A stretch of DNA of 48,852 nucleotides from an uncultured Lactobacillus sp. (GTDB taxonomy: Bacteria > Bacillota > Bacilli > Lactobacillales > Lactobacillaceae): contig CAJUNC010000004.1 of the NCBI GenBank assembly GCA_910587695.1, forward strand, positions 87,075-135,926, given 5' to 3'. Under the pieces are notes generated by a model. It was not told the origin of the DNA. It made no database searches and was given only the letters and a program-made list of their open reading frames with translations. The position numbers and the translations under genes are program-made. Below are positions 26,232-34,411 of this stretch, piece after piece. The first letter of the stretch is position 1; every line of letters begins with the position of its first letter.

Positions 26232-27566
26232 GTGACTAAATCAATCAGCACTGCGCAACTCAAAAATTTTAAAAATTTACTTGAAAAACGTAATGATCAC
26301 CGTGTTCTTGAACGGACTGTAACACAAAATGGGATCCTAGCTTCCAGCCGTGACTATCGTGCGGAAGTAAACACAACACCTGTTTTCTCGGTCGATCTTG
26401 ATACAGGTAAGGTCGCTGATCAAAAACAATCCGGTCGTTGCTGGATGTTTGCTGCCTTGAATACTTTGCGTCACGATCTACGCAATCGCTTAAATCTACC
26501 AGATGATTTTGAATTATCACAAAACTTTACATTCTTCTGGGATAAACTTGAAAAAGCAAATTATTTTTATGAAAACATCTTAAAAACAGCAGGCTTCCCA
26601 ACGTCTGACCGGAAAGTTGCGTGGTTGCTAGCAACGCCACAACAAGATGGTGGCCAATGGGATATGATCATGGGCTTGATCGAAAAATATGGCGTTATGC
26701 CTAAGTCTGCTATGCCAGAGACCCACAACTCCTCAGCTTCAAGTGAGTTCAATTCACTTTTGAACCTTAAATTGCGTAAAGATGCAGTCTTGTTGCGCGA
26801 ATTAGTTCAAAATAAGGCAACTGAAGCTCAGATCGAAACTCAAAAAGAAAAAATGTTAGCTGAAGTTTATCGCATGGCGGCTTACAGCTTTGGTGAACCA
26901 CCGGCAACGTTTGATTTTGAATATCGTGATAAAGATAACAACTATCACCTTGATCGTGACTTGACGCCAAAAGAATTCTTCGATAAATATCTCGGTTGGG
27001 AAACCAAAGATTACATCTCAGTGATCAACGGACCAACAGATGATAAGCCTTTCAACCACATGTACACAGTTGATATGTTAGGCAATGTCGTTGGTGGGCG
27101 TGAAGTACGGCACTTAAACGTTGATATGGATACCTTCAAAAAATTAGCTGTCAAGCAGTTAGAGTCAGGAGAAAGCGTTTGGTTCGGTTGTGATGTCGGC
27201 AAATCTTCTGACCGCAAACAAGGGATCATGGATACTGAACTCTACCACCGCGATCAACTCTTTGATGTTGACCTTGCAATGTCAAAAGCAGAACGCTTAG
27301 ATTACGGCGAAAGCTTGATGACACATGCTATGGTCTTGACTGGAGTCGATCTTATTGACGGTCGACCTAAGAAATGGAAAGTTGAAAACTCTTGGGGTGA
27401 TAAAGTCGGGACGAAAGGATTTTTTGTGATGACAGATGACTGGATGGATGAATATTGCTACCAGATCGTTATCAACAAGAATTTCTTACCTGATGAATTA
27501 AAAGAAGTTCTAAAAGAAGAACCTAAAGTCCTAGCACCTTGGGATCCTATGGGTTCATTGGCTTAA
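26232..27566 (+). CDS. pepC: Aminopeptidase C (bleomycin-hydrolase family, C1B)
   Basis: A 444-residue cytoplasmic cysteine peptidase. The catalytic triad is visible in QKQSGRCWMFAALN (Cys), LMTHAMVLTG (His) and VENSWGDK (Asn). The length matches lactobacillar PepC (about 449). It trims N-terminal residues from peptides imported during growth on protein, and so works alongside the peptide transporter at 46752-48221. The start is GTG behind AAAGGGGGATG. It is monocistronic, between two terminators. Confidence 0.97.
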   Translation: MTKSISTAQLKNFKNLLEKRNDHRVLERTVTQNGILASSRDYRAEVNTTPVFSVDLDTGKVADQKQSGRCWMFAALNTLRHDLRNRLNLPDDFELSQNFTFFWDKLEKANYFYENILKTAGFPTSDRKVAWLLATPQQDGGQWDMIMGLIEKYGVMPKSAMPETHNSSASSEFNSLLNLKLRKDAVLLRELVQNKATEAQIETQKEKMLAEVYRMAAYSFGEPPATFDFEYRDKDNNYHLDRDLTPKEFFDKYLGWETKDYISVINGPTDDKPFNHMYTVDMLGNVVGGREVRHLNVDMDTFKKLAVKQLESGESVWFGCDVGKSSDRKQGIMDTELYHRDQLFDVDLAMSKAERLDYGESLMTHAMVLTGVDLIDGRPKKWKVENSWGDKVGTKGFFVMTDDWMDEYCYQIVINKNFLPDELKEVLKEEPKVLAPWDPMGSLA

Positions 27567-27572
27567 CGATAT

Positions 27573-27618
27573 AAAAAGATCTCACTGAGGTTTTGATAAC
27601 TTCAGTGAGATCTTTTTT
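27573..27618. terminator. Bidirectional terminator between pepC and the mutase gene
   Basis: AAAAAGATCTCACTGA and its exact complement (27602-27617) with T tracts in both directions. The stop codon of the minus-strand gene lies at its right edge. Confidence 0.9.
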
Positions 27619-28288
27619 ACAATGTCGTTTTAGAGATGATCTGTAATTTATCGTCTAATTCATAGATGATCGGCGCTGCATTAGCAACTTCGACCCCATC
27701 GATCCCTGTATCTGAGATCGCTTCTAGGTATTTGATCAATGCCCGTAAAGTACTACCATGAGCCACGATCAATTGATCTTTTCCTTGCAGTACCCGCGGA
27801 GCAATATGATCGACCCAGTAAGGGATGATCCGAGCTGAGGCCTGTTTTAAGCTCTCGGCTCGTGGGACGATCGTTTTAGGATACCCTTGATAGCGGCGAT
27901 CGTTTTGGGGCTTTTCCAACAAAGGCGGGATAGCTTCAAATGACCGACGCCACAAAGCTACTTGCTTTTTTCCATAAAGTTTACGGGTATAGTCTTTATT
28001 CAGTCCACGCAATGCACCATAATGTCGTTCATTTAAGCGCCAAGTTTTGGTGAGTGGTAAATACTCCTGCCCTAACTCAGTTAACACGATATCGGCTGTT
28101 TTGATCGCACGTTGCAAAACTGATGTATGTACGTGTTCAAATACGATCCCTGTTTGACGTAATTTTTCACCAGCTATTTTAGCTTCTCTGATACCTTGAA
28201 CTGTCAAAGGCGAATCCGACCAGCCAGTATATTCGTTTTCTTGATTAGCTAAACTTTGACCATGCCGGATCAATACTAACTTTGTCAT
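27617..28288 (-). CDS. 2,3-bisphosphoglycerate-dependent phosphoglycerate mutase family protein (probable paralogue)
   Basis: 223 residues of the histidine phosphatase superfamily. LIRHGQSLANQENEYTGWSD carries the phospho-accepting His, LNERHYGALRGLNK is typical of the GpmA class, and VAHGSTLRALIKYLE carries the second His. Core GpmA enzymes usually read RHGESxWN and AHGNSLRAL, so Glu to Gln and Asn to Ser changes suggest a secondary paralogue. Lactobacilli often carry several such genes. It may be a mutase in glycolysis or a related phosphatase; the flanking exporter gene gives no clue. AGGAAATGA precedes the ATG. Confidence 0.8.
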   Translation of the reverse strand: MTKLVLIRHGQSLANQENEYTGWSDSPLTVQGIREAKIAGEKLRQTGIVFEHVHTSVLQRAIKTADIVLTELGQEYLPLTKTWRLNERHYGALRGLNKDYTRKLYGKKQVALWRRSFEAIPPLLEKPQNDRRYQGYPKTIVPRAESLKQASARIIPYWVDHIAPRVLQGKDQLIVAHGSTLRALIKYLEAISDTGIDGVEVANAAPIIYELDDKLQIISKTTL

Positions 28289-28332
28289 CCGTCATTTCCT
28301 TTCCAATTGATCTTACTTCTACTACTATAACG

Positions 28333-28371
28333 AAAAAAGAAGCGTCAAAAAAGGTCTGTCGCTTCTTTTTT
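28333..28371 (-). terminator. Terminator of the ThrE-family gene
   Basis: AAAAAAGAAGCG and CGCTTCTTTTTT are exact complements around a 15-base loop, ending in a T run on the minus strand. Confidence 0.85.
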
Positions 28372-28379
28372 ATTAAATA

Positions 28380-29750
28380 TCAATCACTATATCGCCATTT
28401 TGGATCTGTCAAGATCCGAGCTGCGATCAAGCCCAAAGGTAAAGCCAAGACGATCAATGTTGCTTGAGTCAACCAATATGCCCCAACACTGATCGAGTTT
28501 AAGCCAATGTTGTACACCGCCCGATACATGTAAAGCCCAGGGACCATGATCACGATCGCAGGTACTGTCAAAGAAATGCGTGGATAACCGGCTTTTTTCC
28601 CCAATATCGAAGCCAACAAACCTGCCAGCAAGGCTCCAACAAAGGCGGCAGCTGCAGGAGGAACGCTAGTATAATCGACTAATTCCAAACGTAACGTATT
28701 CGCTAAGGCCCCAATGATCCCCGCTGTTGAAGCTAGTTTAGGTGAGCTATTGAACATCAAGGAAAAGCCAAAGACACCACAAAAACTAGCTGGTAGCCTT
28801 AAAGCGAGCAACTGCCAAGAAGTGAGTTGCAAGGGGATAAAATCTTCGGGCTTAAAGTTGATGCTCATCGCAGTCAACCAACCGACCATGGTGGCAACGA
28901 TGATGATCGTCAAGGCATGTGCCATGCGTTCCAAACCCGAACGCATATCAAGTTTAGCGATATCTAGTCCACTTGTAATAAATGGAAATCCTGGGATCAC
29001 AAATAACATCGCTCCAATATAGCCTGCTTCGTGACGACTAGAAACAGAAAACAGTGCCTCGATCCCACGAAAAGAGACCATATACATCAAACAGGCCACC
29101 GCCACACTGACAAAGATCCCCGCAAATAATGTGATCTTGTGCTGATTCATCTTAGCGCGCACATAATTGCCAAAGCCCGCCCCTATAAAGGCACAGATCA
29201 TTTCGATCAAACCACCACCAAGTAAAAAGACAAAGGCACTGCAGGCAAGCGCAGCTGCTAAACCTAAAACAGGTGGTTTATATAAACCTGATTTAGCTCG
29301 GATCTGATCGATCAAATAATGGATATCTGAGATCGTCATCTGCCGACCATGGCGTTCAAATTCTCGAACAAACCACTCGAGATCAGTCAACTTACTCGTA
29401 TTGACACCTGAAGTCGCTAGTGCCAAAGTTTGAGTATAACTTTCATCGAGTTCGACACAAGTGTATTCGATCGAGACTAGACCAACATCAGCCGTACAGG
29501 TCAAGCCTAGAACTCGGGCAATAATATTCATTGAATTTCTAACGCGCCAGGCCCCAGTTCCACAGGCGAGCATCAAGATCCCGATCCGCCCAACGATCGC
29601 TGCTCGCTCCTTTAAACTTGCATCAATTGCCAATTCATCGCCGGCATCTCCGATAAATTCGTCCCATCGGATAGTCATATGGTGATGCTTGGATAATGGC
29701 GCACGTTTTCTTTTAGTAGCTTTTTTACTAAAATTTTTCTGCTGTTCCAT
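28380..29750 (-). CDS. Threonine/serine exporter (ThrE) family membrane protein, two-domain form
   Basis: 456 residues from the ATG at 29750, chosen because GGAGGC lies 6 bases before it; the in-frame TTG at 29762 would overlap that site. The N-terminal half (about 25-250) is a ThrE/DUF1212-type domain, soluble first and then five hydrophobic segments. The C-terminal half (about 295-450) is the DUF3815/ThrE_2-type domain with five more. Corynebacterium ThrE exports threonine and serine by proton-motive force, and the two halves are separate genes in many Firmicutes but fused here. The substrate is inferred from family. It is divergent from the LCP gene. Confidence 0.85.
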   Translation of the reverse strand: MEQQKNFSKKATKRKRAPLSKHHHMTIRWDEFIGDAGDELAIDASLKERAAIVGRIGILMLACGTGAWRVRNSMNIIARVLGLTCTADVGLVSIEYTCVELDESYTQTLALATSGVNTSKLTDLEWFVREFERHGRQMTISDIHYLIDQIRAKSGLYKPPVLGLAAALACSAFVFLLGGGLIEMICAFIGAGFGNYVRAKMNQHKITLFAGIFVSVAVACLMYMVSFRGIEALFSVSSRHEAGYIGAMLFVIPGFPFITSGLDIAKLDMRSGLERMAHALTIIIVATMVGWLTAMSINFKPEDFIPLQLTSWQLLALRLPASFCGVFGFSLMFNSSPKLASTAGIIGALANTLRLELVDYTSVPPAAAAFVGALLAGLLASILGKKAGYPRISLTVPAIVIMVPGLYMYRAVYNIGLNSISVGAYWLTQATLIVLALPLGLIAARILTDPKWRYSD

Positions 29751-29799
29751 TTTTGCCTCCAAACTATCAATGTAAATTACCGTGTTACTTTCACGATTT

Positions 29800-29816
29800 T
29801 GTAAACAATATGTAAC
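29800..29816 (+). promoter_or_regulatory. WalR-like box in the divergent spacer
   Basis: TGTAAA, five bases (CAATA), TGTAAC matches the published WalR consensus TGTWAH-N5-TGTWAH exactly. It lies 50 bp upstream of the ThrE-family start and 164 bp upstream of the LCP start, so which gene it would serve is unclear. Confidence 0.4.
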
Positions 29817-29937
29817 ATTACCGATTATAGCACAAAATCCCTGTATTTTCGGGCTTTTTACAAAAAGAAATATTTGACTTAAATCTTAATTTAAATTAAA
29901 ATTCCTTCCTAAACCTTATATTTTATGTCCAAACGTG

Positions 29938-29943
29938 TATAAT
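29938..29943 (+). promoter_or_regulatory. Probable -10 of the LCP gene
   Basis: TATAAT, 36 bp before the start codon. The -35 at 17 bp is poor (CTTATA). Confidence 0.45.
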
Positions 29944-29979
29944 TCAATGAGAGAGCATAAAAAATAAGGAGCACCATAT

Positions 29980-31092
29980 ATGAATAATGAAATTGAACCG
30001 CGATCGAGAAAAAGTTCGACCTCGCATGTCAAAAAGCGTGATCCCAAATTACGCAAACGGATCTGTTGGACTTTATTAGTATTGACCTTGATCGTTTTTT
30101 TGGGAGCTGGAACTTACATATATCACATTCTAAATTCAGCTAAAAACACGTTAGACAAGACCTACAACGGTTCAAATGTAACTAAGAGTCGCGACGTTTC
30201 CTCTGTCTTAAAAGACAAGCGTCCGATCTCGATCTTACTGCTTGGGACCGACACAGGTGATCTAGGGCGCGATGACACCGGGCGAACCGATACGATCATT
30301 GTCGCCACTTTAAATCCAGAAACTAAGACAACTACTCTAACAAGTATCCCACGCGATACTAAAGTCGAGGTCCCAGACTCAGTCAATTCATATGATAAAG
30401 TCAACTCAGCCTACACGATCGGTGGTGTCTCAACTGCGATCGAAACGATCCAAGATACACTTGATATCCCGATCGATTACTACGTGTTAGTCAATATGCG
30501 TGGTCTGACGCAGATCGTTGATGCCGTGGGGGGGATCACGATCAAACCACTACTTACCTTCAAGTATGAAGATGCTGATGTAACTAAGGGTAAAACAGTA
30601 ACGCTAAATGGGAAGCAAGCCTTGGCTTACTCACGAATGCGTTATGATGATCCAGAAGGTGATTACGGTCGACAAAAACGGCAAAAGCAAGTTATCGAAG
30701 CCATCGTTAATAAATCACTTTCTGTTTCTGCGGTCTCTAACTATCAAAAATTACTTAAATCGATCGGAAGCAATATGCAGACCGATCTAACTTATGGCGA
30801 TATGATCACGATCGCAACTAGCTATAAAGATGCTGGTCAAACGATCGAATCTAACGTGCTACAAGGGCAAGATACTATGCTAGATGGTCTTTCATACCAA
30901 GTCGCATCTGCTTCTGAAAAGAAAAAAGTTTCAGATGCGATCCGTAAACAACTTGGCTTAGATGCTTCAACTAAGAGTTTTGACGATGATTCGACTGATG
31001 ATCCTACTTATCAGACCACTGATGATCCAACAACTACTTACACCAATGACTATGGCAACACTTCCTATCATACTGGAAATTATGCTTATTAA
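29980..31092 (+). CDS. LytR-CpsA-Psr (LCP) family cell-wall glycopolymer ligase
   Basis: 370 residues: a basic cytoplasmic tail, one membrane segment (about 28-50), then the extracellular LCP domain with LLLGTDTGDLGRDDTGRTDTI (the conserved Asp/Arg cluster), LTSIPRDTKVEV, the loop VDAVGGITI, and YSRMRYDDPEGDYGRQKRQ. LCP enzymes attach wall teichoic acid or capsule chains to peptidoglycan. The last 40 residues are Asp/Thr/Tyr-rich and probably disordered. AAGGAGC precedes the ATG. It stands alone; its polymer substrate is not shown, though a TagA-type teichoic acid enzyme lies 10 kb away. Confidence 0.92.
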   Translation: MNNEIEPRSRKSSTSHVKKRDPKLRKRICWTLLVLTLIVFLGAGTYIYHILNSAKNTLDKTYNGSNVTKSRDVSSVLKDKRPISILLLGTDTGDLGRDDTGRTDTIIVATLNPETKTTTLTSIPRDTKVEVPDSVNSYDKVNSAYTIGGVSTAIETIQDTLDIPIDYYVLVNMRGLTQIVDAVGGITIKPLLTFKYEDADVTKGKTVTLNGKQALAYSRMRYDDPEGDYGRQKRQKQVIEAIVNKSLSVSAVSNYQKLLKSIGSNMQTDLTYGDMITIATSYKDAGQTIESNVLQGQDTMLDGLSYQVASASEKKKVSDAIRKQLGLDASTKSFDDDSTDDPTYQTTDDPTTTYTNDYGNTSYHTGNYAY

Positions 31093-31102
31093 TATTTTAA
31101 AG

Positions 31103-31127
31103 ACACGCGATCGGGCGTGTTTTTTTA
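31103..31127 (+). terminator. Terminator of the LCP gene
   Basis: ACACGC and GCGTGT flank a 6-base loop and are followed by seven T. Confidence 0.8.
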
Positions 31128-31263
31128 TATGCTCTCAAATGCTATAACACTACCAAGCGTTTACGTTTATGATCTTTCAAAGGTTTTCTTTGGTTTTCAT
31201 TTAGTATGCTGTAAAGACTCATTCTGGTCGCCTTTACTTATCAACGTTATATTTCCAGAACAC

Positions 31264-31308
31264 AAAAAAGCTCATTGAAAATGAACTTATCATTTCCAAT
31301 GAGCTTTT
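31264..31308 (-). terminator. Terminator of the CHAP-hydrolase gene
   Basis: On the minus strand AAAAGCTCATTG pairs with CAATGAGCTTTT, with a further AAATGA/TCATTT inner stem and a final TTTTTT. The rest of 31128-31263 shows no gene. Confidence 0.85.
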
Positions 31309-31319
31309 GAAAGCTTATC

Positions 31320-32552
31320 TTAACGGTGGATGTAGATATAGCTACCTGCACCAGAGATTGTTTGTGTGTTAGGACCAGCTGGATTGCTAAAGCCCATACC
31401 GCCTTGGCTGATCGTTACAGAGTTACCGTTAACAGATTCAACGTAAGCAACGTGTCCGTAAGCACCATCAGCTGTCCATTGACCACCAACAGATTGACCT
31501 GGTAAGAAAACGATGATCGAACCAGCAGCTGGTGAGTGATCTACTCTAAAGCCAGCAGCTGCTGCAGATGAACCCCATTGTCCACCATTGCCCCAGTTAT
31601 TGCCAGCCCAAGGAGCAACTTGTTTTACGTACCATGTACATTGCCCCCATGGATATGTGTTGCCTGCTACGATACCATGTGTGCTACCATCACCTTGGCT
31701 GATGCTACCAGCGTTAGAACTCGTAGCTTCTGGTGTTGTTTTGTTTTCAGTAGCTTTGTTATCGGTGTTGTTTGACTTGTTATCATCTTTCTTAGCGTCA
31801 GCAACTTGTGCAGTTGCGTTTGCCTTATCTTGAGCAAGTTTAACTGCATTTGCTGCTTCTTCATATTGAGATTGTAAAGCAACCAAAGTAGCCTTGTTAT
31901 CTTCGATCTTCTTGTTTAAGTCAGCTTGTTGTTGATCAGATTTTTCTTTCATTGATTTCAAATCATTTTGCTTTGTTTCAAGCTCAGATTTATCTGATTG
32001 CAAATTAGCTTTTGTCTTTTCTTGTTCATTCAATAATGCTGTGTATTGATCTTTTGCTTCTTTAACATCGTTCAAAGCTTCTTTGTTAGCTTGGTTCAAT
32101 TTGTTGACAGCAAAAGTACGTGAAACTAAGTCAGAGAAGTCTTCTGAGTTGATCACGAAATCAAGGTAGATGTTACCACTAACTGTGTCACCAGATTTCT
32201 TTTGTAAAGCAACTAATTGACCCTTAAGTGCTTCTGTACGTTTTTCAACTTCGACCTTAGCACCTTCGATCTGACCATTTAACTTGTCGATCTTTTCATT
32301 TGACTGATCGATATCAGTCTTTAATTTTTCGATCTTTTCAGTGTTATCTGAAATTTGTTCTTGTAACTTAATGTTGTCAGCGTTTGCTGATGCAATATCT
32401 TTTAATAATTTATCTGTTTCATTCTTATTAGTATTGATCGCATTTTGAGTATCAGATACAGTATCTGCACTCACTGCTGTTGTTGTGTTTAAAACAGACA
32501 CAGCCAACATACTAAGTGCGACTGTACTTGTGATTACTTTCTTTAAAAACAT
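31320..32552 (-). CDS. Secreted coiled-coil CHAP-domain peptidoglycan hydrolase (PcsB-like)
   Basis: 410 residues. A signal peptide ends at AVSA (residue 29). Residues about 31-255 are almost entirely coiled coil with Lys/Glu/Gln heptads, as in PcsB. A Lys/Asn/Thr-rich linker leads to a CHAP domain (about 295-410) with the catalytic Cys in YPWGQCTWYV and His in AYGHVAYVES. Streptococcal PcsB is a division hydrolase activated by FtsEX, and a similar septal role is likely. The promoter carries three WalR-type hexamers, fitting the known control of pcsB by WalRK/VicRK. No ftsEX genes are in the window. Confidence 0.9.
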   Translation of the reverse strand: MFLKKVITSTVALSMLAVSVLNTTTAVSADTVSDTQNAINTNKNETDKLLKDIASANADNIKLQEQISDNTEKIEKLKTDIDQSNEKIDKLNGQIEGAKVEVEKRTEALKGQLVALQKKSGDTVSGNIYLDFVINSEDFSDLVSRTFAVNKLNQANKEALNDVKEAKDQYTALLNEQEKTKANLQSDKSELETKQNDLKSMKEKSDQQQADLNKKIEDNKATLVALQSQYEEAANAVKLAQDKANATAQVADAKKDDNKSNNTDNKATENKTTPEATSSNAGSISQGDGSTHGIVAGNTYPWGQCTWYVKQVAPWAGNNWGNGGQWGSSAAAAGFRVDHSPAAGSIIVFLPGQSVGGQWTADGAYGHVAYVESVNGNSVTISQGGMGFSNPAGPNTQTISGAGSYIYIHR

Positions 32553-32588
32553 AATTTTGGATACCTCGTCGATTTATTTACTTTTCAT

Positions 32589-32632
32589 AGTATACACTAG
32601 TAAGATTACAGAAATGTTACTCTTAAATTACA
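32589..32632 (-). promoter_or_regulatory. Promoter of the CHAP hydrolase with a triple WalR-type box
   Basis: On the minus strand the hexamers TGTAAT (32627-32632), AGTAAC (32616-32621) and TGTAAT (32605-32610) are separated by exactly five bases each. The WalR consensus is TGTWAH-N5-TGTWAH; the first and third match fully and the middle one has one mismatch. A -10-like TATACT lies at 32589-32594, and the box covers the weak -35 region, a position typical of activation. Confidence 0.65.
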
Positions 32633-32673
32633 TATTTGTACTTATTTATCTATCGTATGTTACTTAGAAATAC

Positions 32674-32709
32674 GAAAAAACCCGTGTTTGTAGCATTACA
32701 TCCACGGGT
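32674..32709 (-). terminator. Terminator of fabH
   Basis: ACCCGTG pairs with CACGGGT, with an inner TGTA/TACA stem. On the minus strand it is followed by TTTTTT. Confidence 0.85.
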
Positions 32710-32719
32710 CAAATACATT

Positions 32720-33700
32720 TTATTTTCCAAATTCACTTAAATCTAACAAGATACTGCCATAGGCTAACCCAGCACCAAAACCGGTCAACAAGACTTTTTT
32801 AGGCCGTTTTCCCTGCTCTAAAGCTTGCGCCAAGGCTAACGGGATCCCTACCGACGAAGTATTTCCCGCTTCAGTGACATTGATCGCAAACTTGTCTATA
32901 TCCAAAGCTAAATGTTGCGCAATGTTTTCGATCAACCGCAAATTAGCTTGATGGGTGATCACTAGATCAAGGTCAGCTGGTTTAACACCATTATCTGCCA
33001 AAAATTCATCGATATGAGCATTAACGTCATTTGTTACAAAATTGTAAACTGCTCGTCCGTCTTGATAGAATGCATCTAGTTGTGGATAATTGTCTGCAGC
33101 GACTTTTTGTAGCGGTGCCACACGTCCGCTGTGGATAACTTCAGTATTACCTCGTGTGGCGATCTTTTCAGCTAAATACGCTGTCTTACCTGCACTTTTT
33201 TCTAAGATCACACCAGCAGCACCATCCCCAAAAAAGACTGCTGAGGTCCGATCGCTAAAGTCCATCATCTTGGAATTAGTTTCCGCACTGATGACCATTG
33301 CACGCTGATACATCCCGCTGTGGATAAATTTTTCAGCAGTTGCCAACGCAAAGATAAAACCTGCACACGCGGCTGACAAATCATAGGCAAAGGCATTGCT
33401 AGCTTGGATATTTTTTTGGACGATCGCTGCCGTCGCCGGTGTTAAAGCATCCGGTGTGATCGTTGATACGATGATCAGATCGATCGCAGTCGCATCTAAC
33501 TTAGCTTGCTTTAATAACTTTTGAGCGACCTTTGTAGCTAGATCTGACGTATTTTCAGCGATCGCATAGTGCCGTTGCTTGATCCCAGTATGAGACACGA
33601 TCCATTCATCGGACGTATCCATCAACTGGCTCAATTCATCATTAGTCACTACCTTTTCAGGAAGATACCCCGCACTTGCGGTAATTTTTACGGCTGTCAT
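32720..33700 (-). CDS. fabH: Beta-ketoacyl-ACP synthase III
   Basis: 326 residues from the ATG at 33698-33700, which has GAGGGC before it; the 14-residue upstream extension to 33742 lacks a site and does not fit the family. The catalytic triad is visible: Cys in LSAACAGFIFAL, His in VITHQANLRLIE and Asn in EAGNTSSVGIP; GFGAGLAYGS ends the fold. It condenses acyl-CoA with malonyl-ACP to start fatty acid synthesis. In lactobacilli fabH usually heads the fab cluster; here it stands alone with its own terminator, so it may be an extra copy or a relocated gene. Confidence 0.94.
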   Translation of the reverse strand: MTAVKITASAGYLPEKVVTNDELSQLMDTSDEWIVSHTGIKQRHYAIAENTSDLATKVAQKLLKQAKLDATAIDLIIVSTITPDALTPATAAIVQKNIQASNAFAYDLSAACAGFIFALATAEKFIHSGMYQRAMVISAETNSKMMDFSDRTSAVFFGDGAAGVILEKSAGKTAYLAEKIATRGNTEVIHSGRVAPLQKVAADNYPQLDAFYQDGRAVYNFVTNDVNAHIDEFLADNGVKPADLDLVITHQANLRLIENIAQHLALDIDKFAINVTEAGNTSSVGIPLALAQALEQGKRPKKVLLTGFGAGLAYGSILLDLSEFGK

Positions 33701-33737
33701 AGTAGGCCCTCTTTCAAAAATATTTATCATTAGCTTT

Positions 33738-33743
33738 ATCATA
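33738..33743 (-). promoter_or_regulatory. Probable -10 of fabH
   Basis: TATGAT on the minus strand, 38 bp upstream of the chosen start. Its -35 region runs into the inverted DnaA boxes at 33754-33788. Confidence 0.4.
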
Positions 33744-33753
33744 GCATATCGTT

Positions 33754-33788
33754 TTGTGGATAAACTACCTCTTTGCTTTTATCCACAA
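33754..33788. promoter_or_regulatory. Two perfect inverted DnaA boxes upstream of fabH
   Basis: TGTGGATAA (33755-33763) and TTATCCACA (33779-33787) both match the DnaA box TTATCCACA exactly and face each other inside an 11-bp perfect inverted repeat with a 13-base spacer. They sit between the tRNA-Leu terminator and the fabH -10. Confidence 0.6.
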
Positions 33789-33791
33789 ATG

Positions 33792-33823
33792 AAAAAACAG
33801 GACTGTGAATATTCACAGCCCTG
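33792..33823 (-). terminator. Terminator of tRNA-Leu
   Basis: On the minus strand CAGGGCTGTGAA, a TA loop and TTCACAGTCCTG form a near-perfect stem, followed by TTTTTTC. Confidence 0.9.
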
Positions 33824-33831
33824 CTTAGTGA

Positions 33832-33917
33832 TGCGGGTAAATGGATTCGAACCATCACGAGCTCAATTGCTCACCAGATCCTTAGTCTGACGCGTCTGCC
33901 AATTCCGCCATACCCGC
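33832..33917 (-). tRNA. tRNA-Leu (anticodon AAG)
   Basis: The acceptor stem GCGGGTA/TACCCGC, the long variable arm of class II tRNAs and the anticodon loop CTAAGGA (AAG) are clear. The 3' CCA is not encoded. A34 would be deaminated to inosine if it is to read CUC as well as CUU. Confidence 0.93.
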
Positions 33918-33930
33918 GACAACAGAATTA

Positions 33931-33959
33931 ATTATAGCAGACAAACTAGACCCCTGCAA
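33931..33959 (-). promoter_or_regulatory. Promoter of tRNA-Leu
   Basis: TTGCAG, a 17-bp spacer and TATAAT on the minus strand, directly upstream of the tRNA. Confidence 0.75.
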
Positions 33960-33967
33960 CTATTTTT

Positions 33968-34411
33968 TTAGATTTTTTTCAAAAGGCGCAACTTCCCGTG
34001 ACAACGACTGCAGACAAAACGTTTGATATCGACCCGACGTTGGCGCAGATATCTTTGCCCGCAAGTTTGACAACTGTATGTGTAACGGTAATTCTTGCTA
34101 CTGACCGGAGCATACCGTAAGCCTCCGACCTGACGCAATAATTGTTTGAAATCTTGATCGCGATGCCGATACCCTCGCCCTGTCAAATGCAGATGGTAGT
34201 GACAAAGCTCATGCTTGATCGTTCCGATAAGGGTATCTTTGCCATATTTTGTCAACATCTTTTCATTGATCTCGATGTCATGACTTGTCAATAAATACCG
34301 CCCTCCAGTGGTTTTCAAACGCCGATTGAAGTAAGCGCGGTGGGTAAAAGTACGTTTGAAATATTTCAATGAGAGCTCTTCGACTAGTGCTTGAAGCTGT
34401 TGATCAGTCAT
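33968..34411 (-). CDS. sprT: SprT-like zinc metalloprotease family protein
   Basis: 147 residues. HELCHYHLH is the HExxH-type metal site of the SprT family, with a third ligand downstream, and the C-terminal CQTCGQRYLRQR...FVCSRCHGKL forms a zinc ribbon. The family resembles the eukaryotic DNA-protein crosslink protease SPRTN; the bacterial function is not settled. It overlaps the end of tex by 8 bp, an arrangement conserved in lactobacilli, so the two are co-translated. Confidence 0.88.
   Translation of the reverse strand: MTDQQLQALVEELSLKYFKRTFTHRAYFNRRLKTTGGRYLLTSHDIEINEKMLTKYGKDTLIGTIKHELCHYHLHLTGRGYRHRDQDFKQLLRQVGGLRYAPVSSKNYRYTYSCQTCGQRYLRQRRVDIKRFVCSRCHGKLRLLKKI

Noticed and set aside
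29750..29762. TTG start of the ThrE-family protein at 29762
   Set aside because: It overlaps the GGAGG that serves the ATG at 29750.
33700..33742. Longer FabH start at 33742 (MIKLM...)
   Set aside because: The extension lacks a ribosome binding site and goes beyond the normal FabH N-terminus; the ATG at 33700 has GAGGGC.
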